Assembly (NCBI RefSeq): GCF_000599885.1
Contig: NZ_JFGT01000005.1
Span: 682,001-746,000, forward strand
DNA: 64,000 nt
DNA from: Pantoea sp. IMH
Lineage (GTDB): Bacteria; Pseudomonadota; Gammaproteobacteria; Enterobacterales; Enterobacteriaceae
Direction: 5' to 3'
Below the pieces are notes generated by a model, which saw only the letters and a program-made list of their open reading frames with translations, searched no databases and was not told the origin of the DNA. The number at the start of each line of letters is the position of its first letter. Within the stretch, counting starts at the first letter, position 1. Shown piece after piece: positions 1-9,673 of the stretch. Both the position numbers and the translations under genes were made by a program.

Positions 1-172
1 TGAGATCCGTCCGGTGCCCAGCGGCCAGGAGCGTATCTCCGAGGCGGCGAAGCACGGTTTCCGCCGCGCTATCGTCCCGGCGGCCAACGTGCCGAAAAAG
101 GTGCCGGAAAACATGAAAGTGTATGGCGTGAAAAAACTGGCCGATGCGCTGGCGATCCTGGAAGATCTTTGA
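1..172 (+). CDS. radA: DNA repair protein RadA, C-terminal end (partial)
   Basis: This is the last 56 codons of a gene that begins upstream of the window, read from base 2 to a TGA at 170-172. The translation begins EIRPVPSGQERISEAAKHG and ends DALAILEDL. It matches the C-terminal Lon-protease-like domain of RadA (Sms), the RecA-like ATPase that promotes branch migration in recombinational repair. RadA lies directly upstream of nadR in E. coli, and the same order is seen here, 103 bp apart. Only the tail is visible, so the catalytic motifs cannot be checked. Confidence 0.9.
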   Translation, partial: EIRPVPSGQERISEAAKHGFRRAIVPAANVPKKVPENMKVYGVKKLADALAILEDL

Positions 173-275
173 GTCAATCCCCCTTTGTGGCGGATCAGTC
201 TGTCCGCCTGAGGGGATGCGCAAACTATATTCACCCGGGTGGAATTGAGTCCGCCCGTTATGCAGGAGGCACCTG

Positions 276-1517
276 ATGTCGTCATTCGATTATCTGAAAA
301 CCGCCATTCGCCACCAGGGCTGTACGCTACAGCAGGTCGCTGAAGCAAGCGGTATGACCAAAGGCTATCTTAGCCAGTTGCTGAATGCCAAAATCAAAAG
401 CCCCAGCGCGCAGAAGCTTGAAGCGCTGCACCGTTTCCTTGGCCTGGAGTTTCCACGGCGTGAAAAAACGGTAGGGGTGGTCTTCGGCAAGTTTTATCCA
501 CTGCATACGGGGCATATCTATCTGATCCAGCGCGCCTGCAGCCAGGTAGACGAACTGCATATCATTATGGGTTACGACGAGCCGCGTGACCGCCAGCTGT
601 TTGAAGCCAGCGCCATGTCGCAGCAGCCCACCGTCAGCGATCGCCTGCGCTGGCTGTTACAGACGTTCAAGTACCAGAAAAATATCCGCATTCACTCGTT
701 CAACGAAGAAGGGATGGAGCCTTACCCGCACGGCTGGGATGTCTGGAGCCGGGGCATTAACGCCTTTATGGACGATCACGGCATTGTGCCAAACCGGGTT
801 TATACCAGCGAAGCGTTGGATGCGCCTCAGTATCAGCAGCATCTCGGCATTGAGGCGGTGCTGATCGATCCCAGTCGATCGTTTATGAATATCAGCGGCG
901 CGCAGATCCGGCAGGATCCGTTTCACTACTGGGAATATATTCCGACGGAAGTGAAGCCATTTTTTGTCAGAACAGTGGCGATCCTTGGCGGCGAGTCGAG
1001 CGGTAAATCGACGCTGGTCAATAAGCTGGCGAATATTTTCAACACCACCAGCGCCTGGGAATTTGGTCGCGATTACGTCTTTTCACACCTTGGCGGTGAC
1101 GAGATGGCGCTCCAGTATTCCGATTATGACAAAATCGCGCTGGGCCAGGCGCAGTATATTGATTTCGCAGTAAAATATGCCAATAAGGTCGCCTTTATCG
1201 ACACGGATTTCGTCACCACTCAGGCGTTCTGTAAAAAGTATGAAGGGCGTGAACACCCCTTTGTACAGGCACTTATTGACGAGTACCGTTTCGACCTGGT
1301 TATTCTGGTGGAAAATAATGTGCCCTGGGTCGCCGATGGCCTGCGCAGCCTCGGCAGTTCTGTCGATCGCAAAGAGTTTCAGAAGCTGCTGATCGCGATG
1401 CTTGAAGAGAACAATATCCCCTATAAACATGTCGAGCAGGAGAGCTACGATGAGCGCTTCCTGCGCTGTGTGGAACTGGTGAAAGAGATGCTGGGCGATC
1501 GCAGTACCAGCGTCTGA
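276..1517 (+). CDS. nadR: NadR: NAD repressor, NMN adenylyltransferase and ribosylnicotinamide kinase
   Basis: This 413-residue trifunctional protein senses NAD, represses NAD biosynthesis genes and salvages nicotinamide riboside. Residues about 7-58 form a helix-turn-helix of the XRE type (TLQQVAEASGMTKGYLSQL). Residues 71-80, GKFYPLHTGH, are the nucleotidyltransferase signature, and SGAQIR (207-212) is the second motif of that domain. GGESSGKST (238-246) is the P-loop of the C-terminal kinase domain. The ATG at 276 is preceded by AGGAGG. Length fits the family. The upstream gap holds a small inverted repeat (GGCGGA/TCCGCC, 189-208) and a palindromic CACCCGGGTG near 232. The last 90 bases recur as a decayed copy about 11.4 kb downstream. 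Confidence 0.97.
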   Translation: MSSFDYLKTAIRHQGCTLQQVAEASGMTKGYLSQLLNAKIKSPSAQKLEALHRFLGLEFPRREKTVGVVFGKFYPLHTGHIYLIQRACSQVDELHIIMGYDEPRDRQLFEASAMSQQPTVSDRLRWLLQTFKYQKNIRIHSFNEEGMEPYPHGWDVWSRGINAFMDDHGIVPNRVYTSEALDAPQYQQHLGIEAVLIDPSRSFMNISGAQIRQDPFHYWEYIPTEVKPFFVRTVAILGGESSGKSTLVNKLANIFNTTSAWEFGRDYVFSHLGGDEMALQYSDYDKIALGQAQYIDFAVKYANKVAFIDTDFVTTQAFCKKYEGREHPFVQALIDEYRFDLVILVENNVPWVADGLRSLGSSVDRKEFQKLLIAMLEENNIPYKHVEQESYDERFLRCVELVKEMLGDRSTSV

Positions 1518-1622
1518 CGGGGCAAAGCACCGGGGCAGGGAGGTCACACTTCCTCTCCCCGGTTTACACCTACGCCAGCGAGCGTAACATGTTTACGCTT
1601 CGCTCACGGACGAATAGCGCCA
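1428..1622. repeat. Proximal copy of a direct repeat spanning the nadR and MFS 3' ends
   Basis: This segment covers the last 30 nadR codons, the 52-bp convergent spacer and the last codons of the MFS gene. It recurs in the same orientation at 12900-13092 with about 90 percent identity by eye. This copy lies inside intact genes; the distal one does not. Confidence 0.88.
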
Positions 1623-2850
1623 GCAGCACCATTCCGGTCAGTGCCAGCACGCTGGCCAGCAGAAAGGCCGAAGAGTAACCCCCGCCATACTGGATCAGAA
1701 AGCCGGTGATTGCCGGTGATAAGATCCCCGCCAGATTCGCGAGCAGATGCACAAAACCGCCAGCGGTGCCGATACGTTCAGCGGGCACGATATCCTGCAG
1801 CAGCGACCAGCAGGCCTGCGGCGTCATATAGGCGAATACGCTGGCCAGTGTAATCAGCGACACCGCCAGGGTGACGCTGCTTGCCCATGCGGTCAACATC
1901 ACACAGATCGCGGCGACCGCCAGGCCGGTGAAGATAACAAGTTTGCGCGAAAGCAGGAAATTACCGGTACGGCGGAACAGCGCATCGGAGACAATGCCGC
2001 CGCCGATAAAGCCGATCGTCGCGCCGAGCCACGGCAGGATGCCGATCAGGCTCATGCTTTTGATATCCAGGTGCTGAAAATCGGTCAGATAGCTGGGCAG
2101 CCAGGAGAGAAAGAAAAACTGGATATAGTTAAAGCAGAAAAAGGCCGCCGCCACGCCCAGTACCGGCAGCGAAAGGACGTAATGCCAGAGCGGCACCTGA
2201 TGCGAATCGCCCGTTTTGGTTACCCGCGTGGCGGGTCGCTGCGCGGCGATCAGCGTACGTTCAGCCTCGCTGACGCGCGGGTGCTGTTCAGGCCTGTCGC
2301 GGAACAGCCACAGCCAGAAGGCCAGCCAGACAAAGCCCAGCGCGGCAATCACCACAAACGCGACGCGCCAGCCAAATTGCAGCCCGACCAGGCCGACCAC
2401 GGGTGCGGCTATCGCGGCGCCCAGCGGCTGTCCGGCATTGGTAAAGCCCACCGCACGTCCCACTTCCTGACGGGGAAACCAGTTCGAAATCGACTTATTG
2501 GTAGTGGTGCCCATCGGGCCTTCGCCAATACCAAACAGCACGCGCACAACCAGCAGATGGGCAAAGCTGCCCGCCATCGCGGTGGCGCCGCAGAACAGCG
2601 ACCAGATGGCCGCCGCCCAGCCGAACACTTTACGGGGACCGTAGCGATCGGCGGCCCAGCCGCCCAGAAAGCAGAACAGGCAGTAGCCGATAAAAAAACA
2701 GCTGAACAGAATGCCCATCTGCGCGTCGTCGATGTGCAGATCTTGTTTGACCAGCGGTGCCATTACCGACAGCGCAGCGCGGTCCAGATAATTAAGAATA
2801 CCCGCGAAAAACAGCAGCAGCGCCACTACGGTGCGATAGTTTTTAAACAT
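1570..2850 (-). CDS. MFS permease of the anion:cation symporter type (probable sugar-acid uptake)
   Basis: This is a 426-residue inner-membrane protein with about 12 hydrophobic segments. The N-terminal segment NYLDRAALSVMAPL and the downstream GGWAADRYGPRKVF loop are typical of the ACS family (GudP, DgoT, ExuT, RhmT), which take up hexonates and hexuronates with protons. I chose the ATG at 2850 because GGAGG lies just upstream; the longer GTG start would extend further into the preceding gene. The start overlaps the end of the enolase-superfamily dehydratase gene, so the two are translationally coupled and probably take up and dehydrate the same sugar acid. The substrate cannot be read from the sequence. 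The 3' end is part of the duplicated segment found again near 13.05 kb. Confidence 0.85.
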   Translation of the reverse strand: MFKNYRTVVALLLFFAGILNYLDRAALSVMAPLVKQDLHIDDAQMGILFSCFFIGYCLFCFLGGWAADRYGPRKVFGWAAAIWSLFCGATAMAGSFAHLLVVRVLFGIGEGPMGTTTNKSISNWFPRQEVGRAVGFTNAGQPLGAAIAAPVVGLVGLQFGWRVAFVVIAALGFVWLAFWLWLFRDRPEQHPRVSEAERTLIAAQRPATRVTKTGDSHQVPLWHYVLSLPVLGVAAAFFCFNYIQFFFLSWLPSYLTDFQHLDIKSMSLIGILPWLGATIGFIGGGIVSDALFRRTGNFLLSRKLVIFTGLAVAAICVMLTAWASSVTLAVSLITLASVFAYMTPQACWSLLQDIVPAERIGTAGGFVHLLANLAGILSPAITGFLIQYGGGYSSAFLLASVLALTGMVLLALFVRERSVNMLRSLA

Positions 2851-3994
2851 GATTTTCCTCCGCACTCAGCGTGATATGGCTGACGGTGTGATTTTTCATG
2901 ACCTCTGCATCGGGCTTAAAACCCAGGCCTGGCGTGGCAGGCAGCGTCATCTCCGGCACAAAGTCGAGTTGCGGATAAAGCAGCGGCGAGAAGCGAATGT
3001 AAGGCACTTCCAGCAGGATCTCGTCTGGCAGGGTGGCGACCAGATGTGCCGTCGCCAGCAAACCCGCGCCATAGTAGAAACAGTGAGGAACCACTTTGAT
3101 GCCGTGCGCCTGAGCCTGCGCAATCACGCGCAGCGAGGCGGTAATGCCGCCCACTTTCGCCACGCTGGGCTGAAGTACGTCGACGGCCTGAGCGTTGTAG
3201 AAAGGCTCAAAACCCCAGTCGCCACAGATGTTCTCGCCGGCGGCAATCGGCGTGCCTGCGCGACGAACCTCCGCCAGGCCGGCAATATCATCCGGCGGCC
3301 AGATGGGCTCCTCCAGCCAGCCCAGCTTGAGCTCTGCCAGCTGGCGGGCGCGGCGGCTGGCTTCTTCTGTCGTCCAGGGGCAGTTCACATCCACCATCAG
3401 CGTCGCCTCCTGCGGCAGCGCGGCTCTGGCAGCGGCAATAGCCGCGTAGTCGGTTTCATGCAGTTTGAGCGTGTGAAAACCGGCCTGCCACGCACGCTGT
3501 ACCTGACGGGCAACTTCTTCCGGCTGGTTGTTATAGCTGACCAGGCTGGCATAGAGGCCAATCTCATGGCGCTCTGCGCCCAGCAACTGCCACAGCGGTT
3601 TGCCCTGGATCTGCCCCAGCAGATCCCAGAGCGCAATGTCTATCGCCGACAGCGCATAGCGTACCGGTCCGCTGCGGCCAAAGGCGTGCAGCGCTTTTTC
3701 CGCTTCGCTCACCAGCGCCGCCAGCGCTTCACGACTCTCTGGCACGGGCTTATTCAGAAAAAGGGGAATAACCAGCGATTCCAGCGCCTGAGCCGTCACC
3801 GGATTAGATAAATGCCCGAACCCCTCGCCCCAGCCTTGCAGGCCGTCGTCGGTGGTCAGACGGACCAGCAGCGTCTCCATCTGCTTCAGGGCGGGCGATG
3901 CCGCATTCCAGGCCGTTTCCTGCTTCTCGGGCGTTGCGCGATCGCTTGCAAAAGGAATAGCGAGGCGAATCACCTCAATGTGACTGATTTTCAT
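2843..3994 (-). CDS. Enolase-superfamily (mandelate racemase-like) sugar-acid dehydratase or racemase
   Basis: This 383-residue protein belongs to the mandelate racemase/muconate lactonizing branch of the enolase superfamily. Metal ligands are visible as D202 (MVDVNCPW), E228 (LEEP) and E254 (AAGENICG), with the same spacing as in mandelate racemase (offset +7). H304 (VVPHCF) takes the place of the catalytic His. Two positions deviate: the K-x-K base motif reads K177-L-H179, and the Asp partner of the catalytic His is replaced by S277 (QPSVAKVGG). It probably acts on a sugar acid imported by the overlapping MFS gene, but no named dehydratase can be assigned. The class is clear; the substrate is unknown. 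Confidence 0.82.
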   Translation of the reverse strand: MKISHIEVIRLAIPFASDRATPEKQETAWNAASPALKQMETLLVRLTTDDGLQGWGEGFGHLSNPVTAQALESLVIPLFLNKPVPESREALAALVSEAEKALHAFGRSGPVRYALSAIDIALWDLLGQIQGKPLWQLLGAERHEIGLYASLVSYNNQPEEVARQVQRAWQAGFHTLKLHETDYAAIAAARAALPQEATLMVDVNCPWTTEEASRRARQLAELKLGWLEEPIWPPDDIAGLAEVRRAGTPIAAGENICGDWGFEPFYNAQAVDVLQPSVAKVGGITASLRVIAQAQAHGIKVVPHCFYYGAGLLATAHLVATLPDEILLEVPYIRFSPLLYPQLDFVPEMTLPATPGLGFKPDAEVMKNHTVSHITLSAEENHV

Positions 3995-4365
3995 GCCATA
4001 AACCTCATCATGTAGGGGAAGTCAGCAGCATATAATCGGATTTTTAAGCGCCAGCTGACCAGGAAAGCATGTTGCCTGTTCAGTATAAAAAGGGGGGCAG
4101 AGTGCGGCATCGTTCAGCCGCACAAGGATGGCGGGGGAGGAGGGAAGAAATTCTGGCATCTGGCTAAGCGGCTGCGAGATGGCTCACAAAAGACAGATAG
4201 AAACAAACGTAAGGGCCGTCGTGACACTGACCGCCCTGTAAAAAGCGCAGGCGGCCCGGCCGGAACCGCCTGCGGCGAGAGCGTCTTACCGCTCAGCGCG
4301 TGCAGCGGACTGCTGGCAAACGGTTAATAACCCATTTCCCCTTTCGGCAGGCCCCACCGCAGGCG
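3995..4365. other. Intergenic region between the dehydratase and ascG
   Basis: This 371-bp gap has no convincing gene. Its left part should hold the minus-strand promoter of the dehydratase-MFS pair; TTATAT near 4030 is a possible -10 element. Its right part holds the ascG terminator hairpin (separate entry). Short reading frames here have no ribosome site or recognisable product. Confidence 0.6.
4240..4274 (-). terminator. Rho-independent terminator of ascG
   Basis: A GC-rich 9-bp stem (CGCAGGCGG at 4246-4254 pairing with CCGCCTGCG at 4266-4274) is followed, in the minus-strand direction, by a short T run (4244-4240). It lies about 90 bp beyond the ascG stop codon. Confidence 0.7.
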
Positions 4366-5385
4366 TTATTTTTCCGGCGCGGCGGCATTAGCCACCGATT
4401 CACGCAGAATCAGCCCGCAGGTAAAGTCCTTATGGGCCGTCATGTCGCCGCCGTCCAGCATGGAAATAAGGCGGTTAATCACCTCATTGATCATCCCGGT
4501 TACCGGCGCTTTGACGCTTGCGAGCGCAGGCTGCAGGAAAGGCGCGACGGGGATGTCGTCAAAACCCAGCAGCGAGACCTGTTCAGGCACGCTGAGTCCG
4601 GCGGCGTTGAGCTGCTTTAGCGCGCCCACCGCCATATCATCATTACTGGCAATCAGTGCGCTAAAGGCGATGTCGTGCTCCAGCAGCTGCCTGACGGCCT
4701 GCGCACCGCAGGCGGGCGTCCACCGGCCTGCGACGATAAGTTGAGGGTCAGCGGGGAGGCCGGCATGGTGCAGCGCGTCTTTATAACCGGCGAGACGCTC
4801 AAGCGCGGTTGGGGAGTCGGGCGATCCGGTAATAAAGGCGATGCGCCGGTGACCGCGTGCGATCAGCGCCTGCGCGGCGTTAAAGGATGACGCTTTATGA
4901 TCGCAGCAGACGGAATGGCTGGGATGCTTCCGCAGCCTTCGGTTCACGACCATAACCGGCTGGCGTGTTTGCCCGATAATATCGTCCAGATCGGCAATGC
5001 TGAGAAAACGCGGATATAAAATGATGGCGTCACAGCGCAGATCGAGAAGAAATTCTATCGCCTCGCGCTCCTGCTGCGCGTTGTGTTTACCGTCAACAAG
5101 GATAAGCTGGCGACCGCTTTCTTCCACTTTTTTAGCCGCCCCGGAAAGGATTTCGCTGAAGTAGCTGCCGCTATAGAGGGTATTGGTCACCACCATGCCG
5201 ATGCATTGAGATTTGCTGGTGGCGAGATTACGCGCCAGCAGGTTAGGACGGTAGCCCGCAGCTTCAATGGCCGCGAAGACCTGTTTGCGGGTTTCTTCGC
5301 TAACGTATCCTTTCCCCGAGAGTACGCGGGAGACGGTCGCCTTGGAGACGCCCGCTTTTCTCGCTACTTCCTGCATCGTTGACAT
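4366..5385 (-). CDS. ascG: AscG-like LacI-family repressor of the beta-glucoside genes
   Basis: This 339-residue LacI/GalR regulator starts with the helix-turn-helix MQEVARKAGVSKATVSRVLSG, the hinge helix YRPNLLARNLATSKS, and a periplasmic-binding-protein-like effector domain. The sequence closely follows E. coli AscG through the effector domain (for example VCCDHKASSFNAAQ and GFDDIPVAPF). It should repress ascFB in the absence of aryl-beta-glucoside inducer. In E. coli ascG is divergent from ascFB. Here it lies downstream of ascB on the same strand, separated by 351 bp. An ATG at 5385 follows CAGGAAAAACCG. A palindrome 37 bp upstream may be an autoregulatory operator. Confidence 0.85.
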   Translation of the reverse strand: MSTMQEVARKAGVSKATVSRVLSGKGYVSEETRKQVFAAIEAAGYRPNLLARNLATSKSQCIGMVVTNTLYSGSYFSEILSGAAKKVEESGRQLILVDGKHNAQQEREAIEFLLDLRCDAIILYPRFLSIADLDDIIGQTRQPVMVVNRRLRKHPSHSVCCDHKASSFNAAQALIARGHRRIAFITGSPDSPTALERLAGYKDALHHAGLPADPQLIVAGRWTPACGAQAVRQLLEHDIAFSALIASNDDMAVGALKQLNAAGLSVPEQVSLLGFDDIPVAPFLQPALASVKAPVTGMINEVINRLISMLDGGDMTAHKDFTCGLILRESVANAAAPEK

Positions 5386-5736
5386 CGGTTTTTCCTGCTT
5401 TGGCTGGTCGCTCTATACTAAACGCTTTTAGCGTAAAGATTGCGGATTATGTCGCAGGCGTCCGGGCAGCGGCTGAGGTTTTCTGAACGGTCGCGGAACG
5501 TTCAGCGCATTGCTGCATGCTCTGGCTGGCGGCGGGCAGTCAGCCGCAGGCGGGGGATTAACGTTTATTATCAATGTTGCTGTCCCGCTTTCCCTGACGC
5601 GGAGGCTTTACGCCACGGCGCAAAGCCGCTCCCTTGCTTTAGCAGGGTGGCTTGCCGTTAGCTGGCGAAGCCCGGCAGGATCAAAAGTAAGGGCCGACCC
5701 AGACCGGAGAGAGAGCCGGCCTGGTCTGCCGGTAAA
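5386..5736. other. Intergenic region between ascG and ascB
   Basis: This 351-bp gap contains the ascG control region at its left end and the ascB 3' untranslated region at its right end. A longer inverted repeat (CCAGACC near 5700 with GGTCTG near 5725) could form an ascB terminator, but it has no clear T run. No gene is supported. Confidence 0.55.
5422..5434. promoter_or_regulatory. Palindrome upstream of ascG, possible repressor operator
   Basis: ACGCT-TTT-AGCGT is a perfect inverted repeat 37 bp before the ascG start, where the promoter is expected. LacI-family genes often autoregulate through such sites. Its sequence differs from the AACCGGTT-centred site before ascF, so it may bind another regulator. 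Confidence 0.4.
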
Positions 5737-7176
<1,440 letters not shown>

Positions 7177-8643
7177 TTAATACGTTTTTACGGGCTGAGA
7201 ATCGGTAGACCAGGCGGCAGGCTGGCCGGTCGTCGCCTCGCTTGTTGTCTCTGCTTCTACCGGAATATCCTCAAAGCCCAAAATTAAAGTAAGGATAAAT
7301 GAGAGAATCACGGCCAGCGCCATCACGGCAAATACCCAGACGATGCTCATTGGATTTGCCGGGTCGAAGAACTGTACGCTGGTAAACAGGCCCGGCGCCG
7401 CCATCGAATGGCTTGCCAGCCCGGCGACGCCCGCCACCGCACCGCAGACAAAACCGCTTATCAGGCTGGCGATAAGCGGACGCTTAAGGCGTACCGCCAC
7501 GCCATACAGCGCAGGTTCGGAGATCCCGGCAACGATGGCGGAAGCGGCGGCGGCCAGTGCGGTCTGACGCAGTTCCGGATTTTTCGTGCGCCAGGCGACC
7601 GCCAGCGACGATCCGCCCAGCGACAGGTTGGCGCCGATTTCAGAGGGCATAACCATCCCCTCTTTGCCGGTTTCCGCAATGGTCTGAATAATGGTCGGGG
7701 TAAAGACGCGGTGCATGCCGGTCATCACCAGCAGCGGCCAGAGCGCGCCCATAATGGCGACAGAGAGCCAGCCGAGGTAATGATGGATGGTATAGACCAC
7801 CGCTGAGATGCCGCTGCCGATCCAGATGCCAAGCGGTCCAATCAGCAGAATAGCGATCGGCGAGGCAATCAGGACAATCAGCATAGGCTTAAGGAAGTTT
7901 TTGGTGACCGCCGGGGTGATTCTGTCCACCCACTTTTCGATCCAGGAGAGGATCCAGGTCATGCAGAGCGCGGGAATAACGGTATAGGTATATTTTACCG
8001 CCGTCACCGGCACGCCAGCGAAGTCGACCGCCTGTCCCTGCGCGGCTTTCGCCATCAGGTCGATAAAGTTTGGATGCAGCAACACGCCAGCGATGGCGAT
8101 CGCCAGCGACATATTGGTTTTGAATTTTACCGCTGCGGAAGCGGCTACCATCACCGGCAGGAAGAAGAAGGCACCATCGCCGATGACGTTCAGGATCGTC
8201 AGCGTGGAGGATCCTTCTGGGAATACGCCAGCCATATCAAGGATCATCGCCAGTAATTTTACCATCGACCCGCCGATGATCGCCGGAATTAGCGGCGACA
8301 TCGTACCGATCAGCGCATCCAGAATGCCGGCGCCGATGCGCCGCAGGGTTAGTTTTCCTTTTTGCGGATCGGCATGCCGTGCCTGCATATTGGCCGGCAG
8401 TAACCTGACCACTTCGGCATAAGCGTGCGAGACGGTATTGCCGATGATGACCTGGCACTGGTTATCGTTTTGCACCACGCCCATGACGCCGGGAATTTTT
8501 TTCAGCGTGGCGGCATCTACCTGGCCGTTGTCGTTAAGCACAAAGCGCAGGCGCGTCATGCAGTGGGTTACCGTCGCCACGTTATCACCACCACCGATTG
8601 CATCGACGATAGCGCGCGAGATTGCCGCGTAATTCTTTGACAT
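7177..8643 (-). CDS. ascF: PTS beta-glucoside-specific IIBC component AscF
   Basis: This 488-residue membrane permease takes up and phosphorylates aryl-beta-glucosides. The N-terminal IIB domain carries the phosphorylated cysteine C28 in VTHCMTRLRF. The IIC domain follows, with motifs GTMSPLIPAIIGGSM and GISEPALYGV. There is no C-terminal IIA domain, so it must borrow glucose IIA (Crr), as in E. coli AscF. The ATG at 8643 has AGAGG about ten bases upstream and gives the E. coli-like start MSKNYAAI. A longer start at 8673 exists but lacks support. It is the first gene of ascFB. Confidence 0.95.
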   Translation of the reverse strand: MSKNYAAISRAIVDAIGGGDNVATVTHCMTRLRFVLNDNGQVDAATLKKIPGVMGVVQNDNQCQVIIGNTVSHAYAEVVRLLPANMQARHADPQKGKLTLRRIGAGILDALIGTMSPLIPAIIGGSMVKLLAMILDMAGVFPEGSSTLTILNVIGDGAFFFLPVMVAASAAVKFKTNMSLAIAIAGVLLHPNFIDLMAKAAQGQAVDFAGVPVTAVKYTYTVIPALCMTWILSWIEKWVDRITPAVTKNFLKPMLIVLIASPIAILLIGPLGIWIGSGISAVVYTIHHYLGWLSVAIMGALWPLLVMTGMHRVFTPTIIQTIAETGKEGMVMPSEIGANLSLGGSSLAVAWRTKNPELRQTALAAAASAIVAGISEPALYGVAVRLKRPLIASLISGFVCGAVAGVAGLASHSMAAPGLFTSVQFFDPANPMSIVWVFAVMALAVILSFILTLILGFEDIPVEAETTSEATTGQPAAWSTDSQPVKTY

Positions 8644-8762
8644 GAGTATGAAACCTCTTGTGTTATGACGCACCTTTATCGCAGGGTGTTTTTATATATT
8701 ATTCATAGAATTAATTAAGAGCAGAGGCTGTCATAGCCTTCGTTCTCATGATGGGTGAATCT

Positions 8763-8778
8763 AGGTAACCGGTTTCAC
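8763..8778. promoter_or_regulatory. Candidate AscG operator upstream of ascF
   Basis: AGGTAACCGGTTTCAC contains the perfect core AACCGGTT. This is the CG-centred form typical of LacI-family operators, about 120 bp before ascF. On the minus strand TGTGA overlaps one edge, which could be half of a CRP site. Assignment to AscG is by position and core sequence only. Confidence 0.55.
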
Positions 8779-9505
8779 ATAAGATTGATTAACTGACAAA
8801 ATAAGATCAATAACTATTTTTTTGTAATTAATAATTTGTGATCAAAAGCGTGCTGACACCTTTCAGTTTTGGCAAGTGGAACTCAGAAGGGGAGTCGGCT
8901 GGCATCCTGACCAGGCCTGGCAGGATAAAATAAGCCGATAGTGATGGGCTGGCAGAAAAGTTTATCCTGCGCGGAAGGAGCAGGCTATTAGCCGTCCGGG
9001 ATTTCTCCCATCCTGCGGGATTCCTGGCAGTTATAACACCACTTAACAAAATTCATGGTCGAAAACAGCGTGGTGCTTTCACGGCAACGCAGGTAGCCGG
9101 AGCTGAAGACCGCTCCCTAAAATCCCATAAATGACCTTTACGGTTATCCATTGATATTTTTGATTAGGTCGAAAAAAAGGATTTATTCTGAATTTTATTA
9201 TGCCACCCGCAGGCGGTAAGAAGTAATGGTTTTAAAAATATAAAAAATAAGTTTTTTATATTAATGAATTTTTATTAGATATATTTATCAAGGTATTAGG
9301 GATATATCTTTATACAGATTACCCACTAAAAAATCACTAAGAAACTATTTCGACTCGATAATTACCCTCATGTGATTAATTCTGCCCTCTGCCGAAAAAC
9401 CTCATTTTTAGGATCATTCTTAATATATTATCCCGAAATAACTCTTGATTACTTAACTCAAATTTTCTCAAGAGCGAACGGCGTAAAATATATGAAAATA
9501 ATATG

Positions 9506-9540
9506 AAGGAAATCACCTTTTTAGGTCGTTATATTTCCTT
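9506..9540. repeat. Stem-loop in the AT-rich leader of the autotransporter gene
   Basis: AAGGAAAT (9506-9513) pairs with ATTTCCTT (9533-9540), and an inner ACCT/AGGT pair extends the hairpin. It lies about 135 bp before the coding region. Its role is unknown; it could be a 5' untranslated structure or the end of a short transcript. Confidence 0.4.
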
Positions 9541-9673
9541 TTGTTACTGGCGGAAATAAAAATTGTCTGCCAAAACTGATATTCACACCGGCTCGCTTAA
9601 TGCGGTCAATTTTTTACACATTGAATAATTTAAAAAATCCTTGTCCGAAAATTAATAAAGGGTGGTATTGGCA

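Larger units (their letters stand above)
8644..9673. other. 1-kb intergenic region between ascF and the autotransporter gene
   Basis: The left part is the ascF promoter and operator region. From about 9130 to 9660 the sequence is very AT-rich, unlike either neighbour, and it must contain the promoter of the autotransporter gene. It contains an inverted repeat GCAGGATAAA/TTTATCCTGC (8920-8929 and 8961-8970) and a stem-loop at 9506-9540. A 73-codon frame on the minus strand (8828-9049) has no recognisable product and I do not call it a gene. Confidence 0.6.

Noticed and set aside
1747-2874. Long plus-strand frame (375 codons) opposite the MFS gene
   Set aside because: It is composed of basic, Gln/Arg/Gly-rich sequence without family motifs and lies wholly antisense to a gene with clear membrane segments.
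2849-3811. Long plus-strand frame (320 codons) opposite the dehydratase gene
   Set aside because: It is antisense to an enzyme with all metal ligands; it has Arg/Gln-rich composition typical of a GC-rich shadow.
8644-8800. BglG-type antiterminator leader before ascF
   Set aside because: No terminator hairpin with overlapping antiterminator target and no antiterminator gene nearby; a LacI-type operator explains control.
8828-9049. 73-codon minus-strand frame in the ascF-autotransporter gap
   Set aside because: No ribosome site, no recognisable domain, and it overlaps an inverted repeat.
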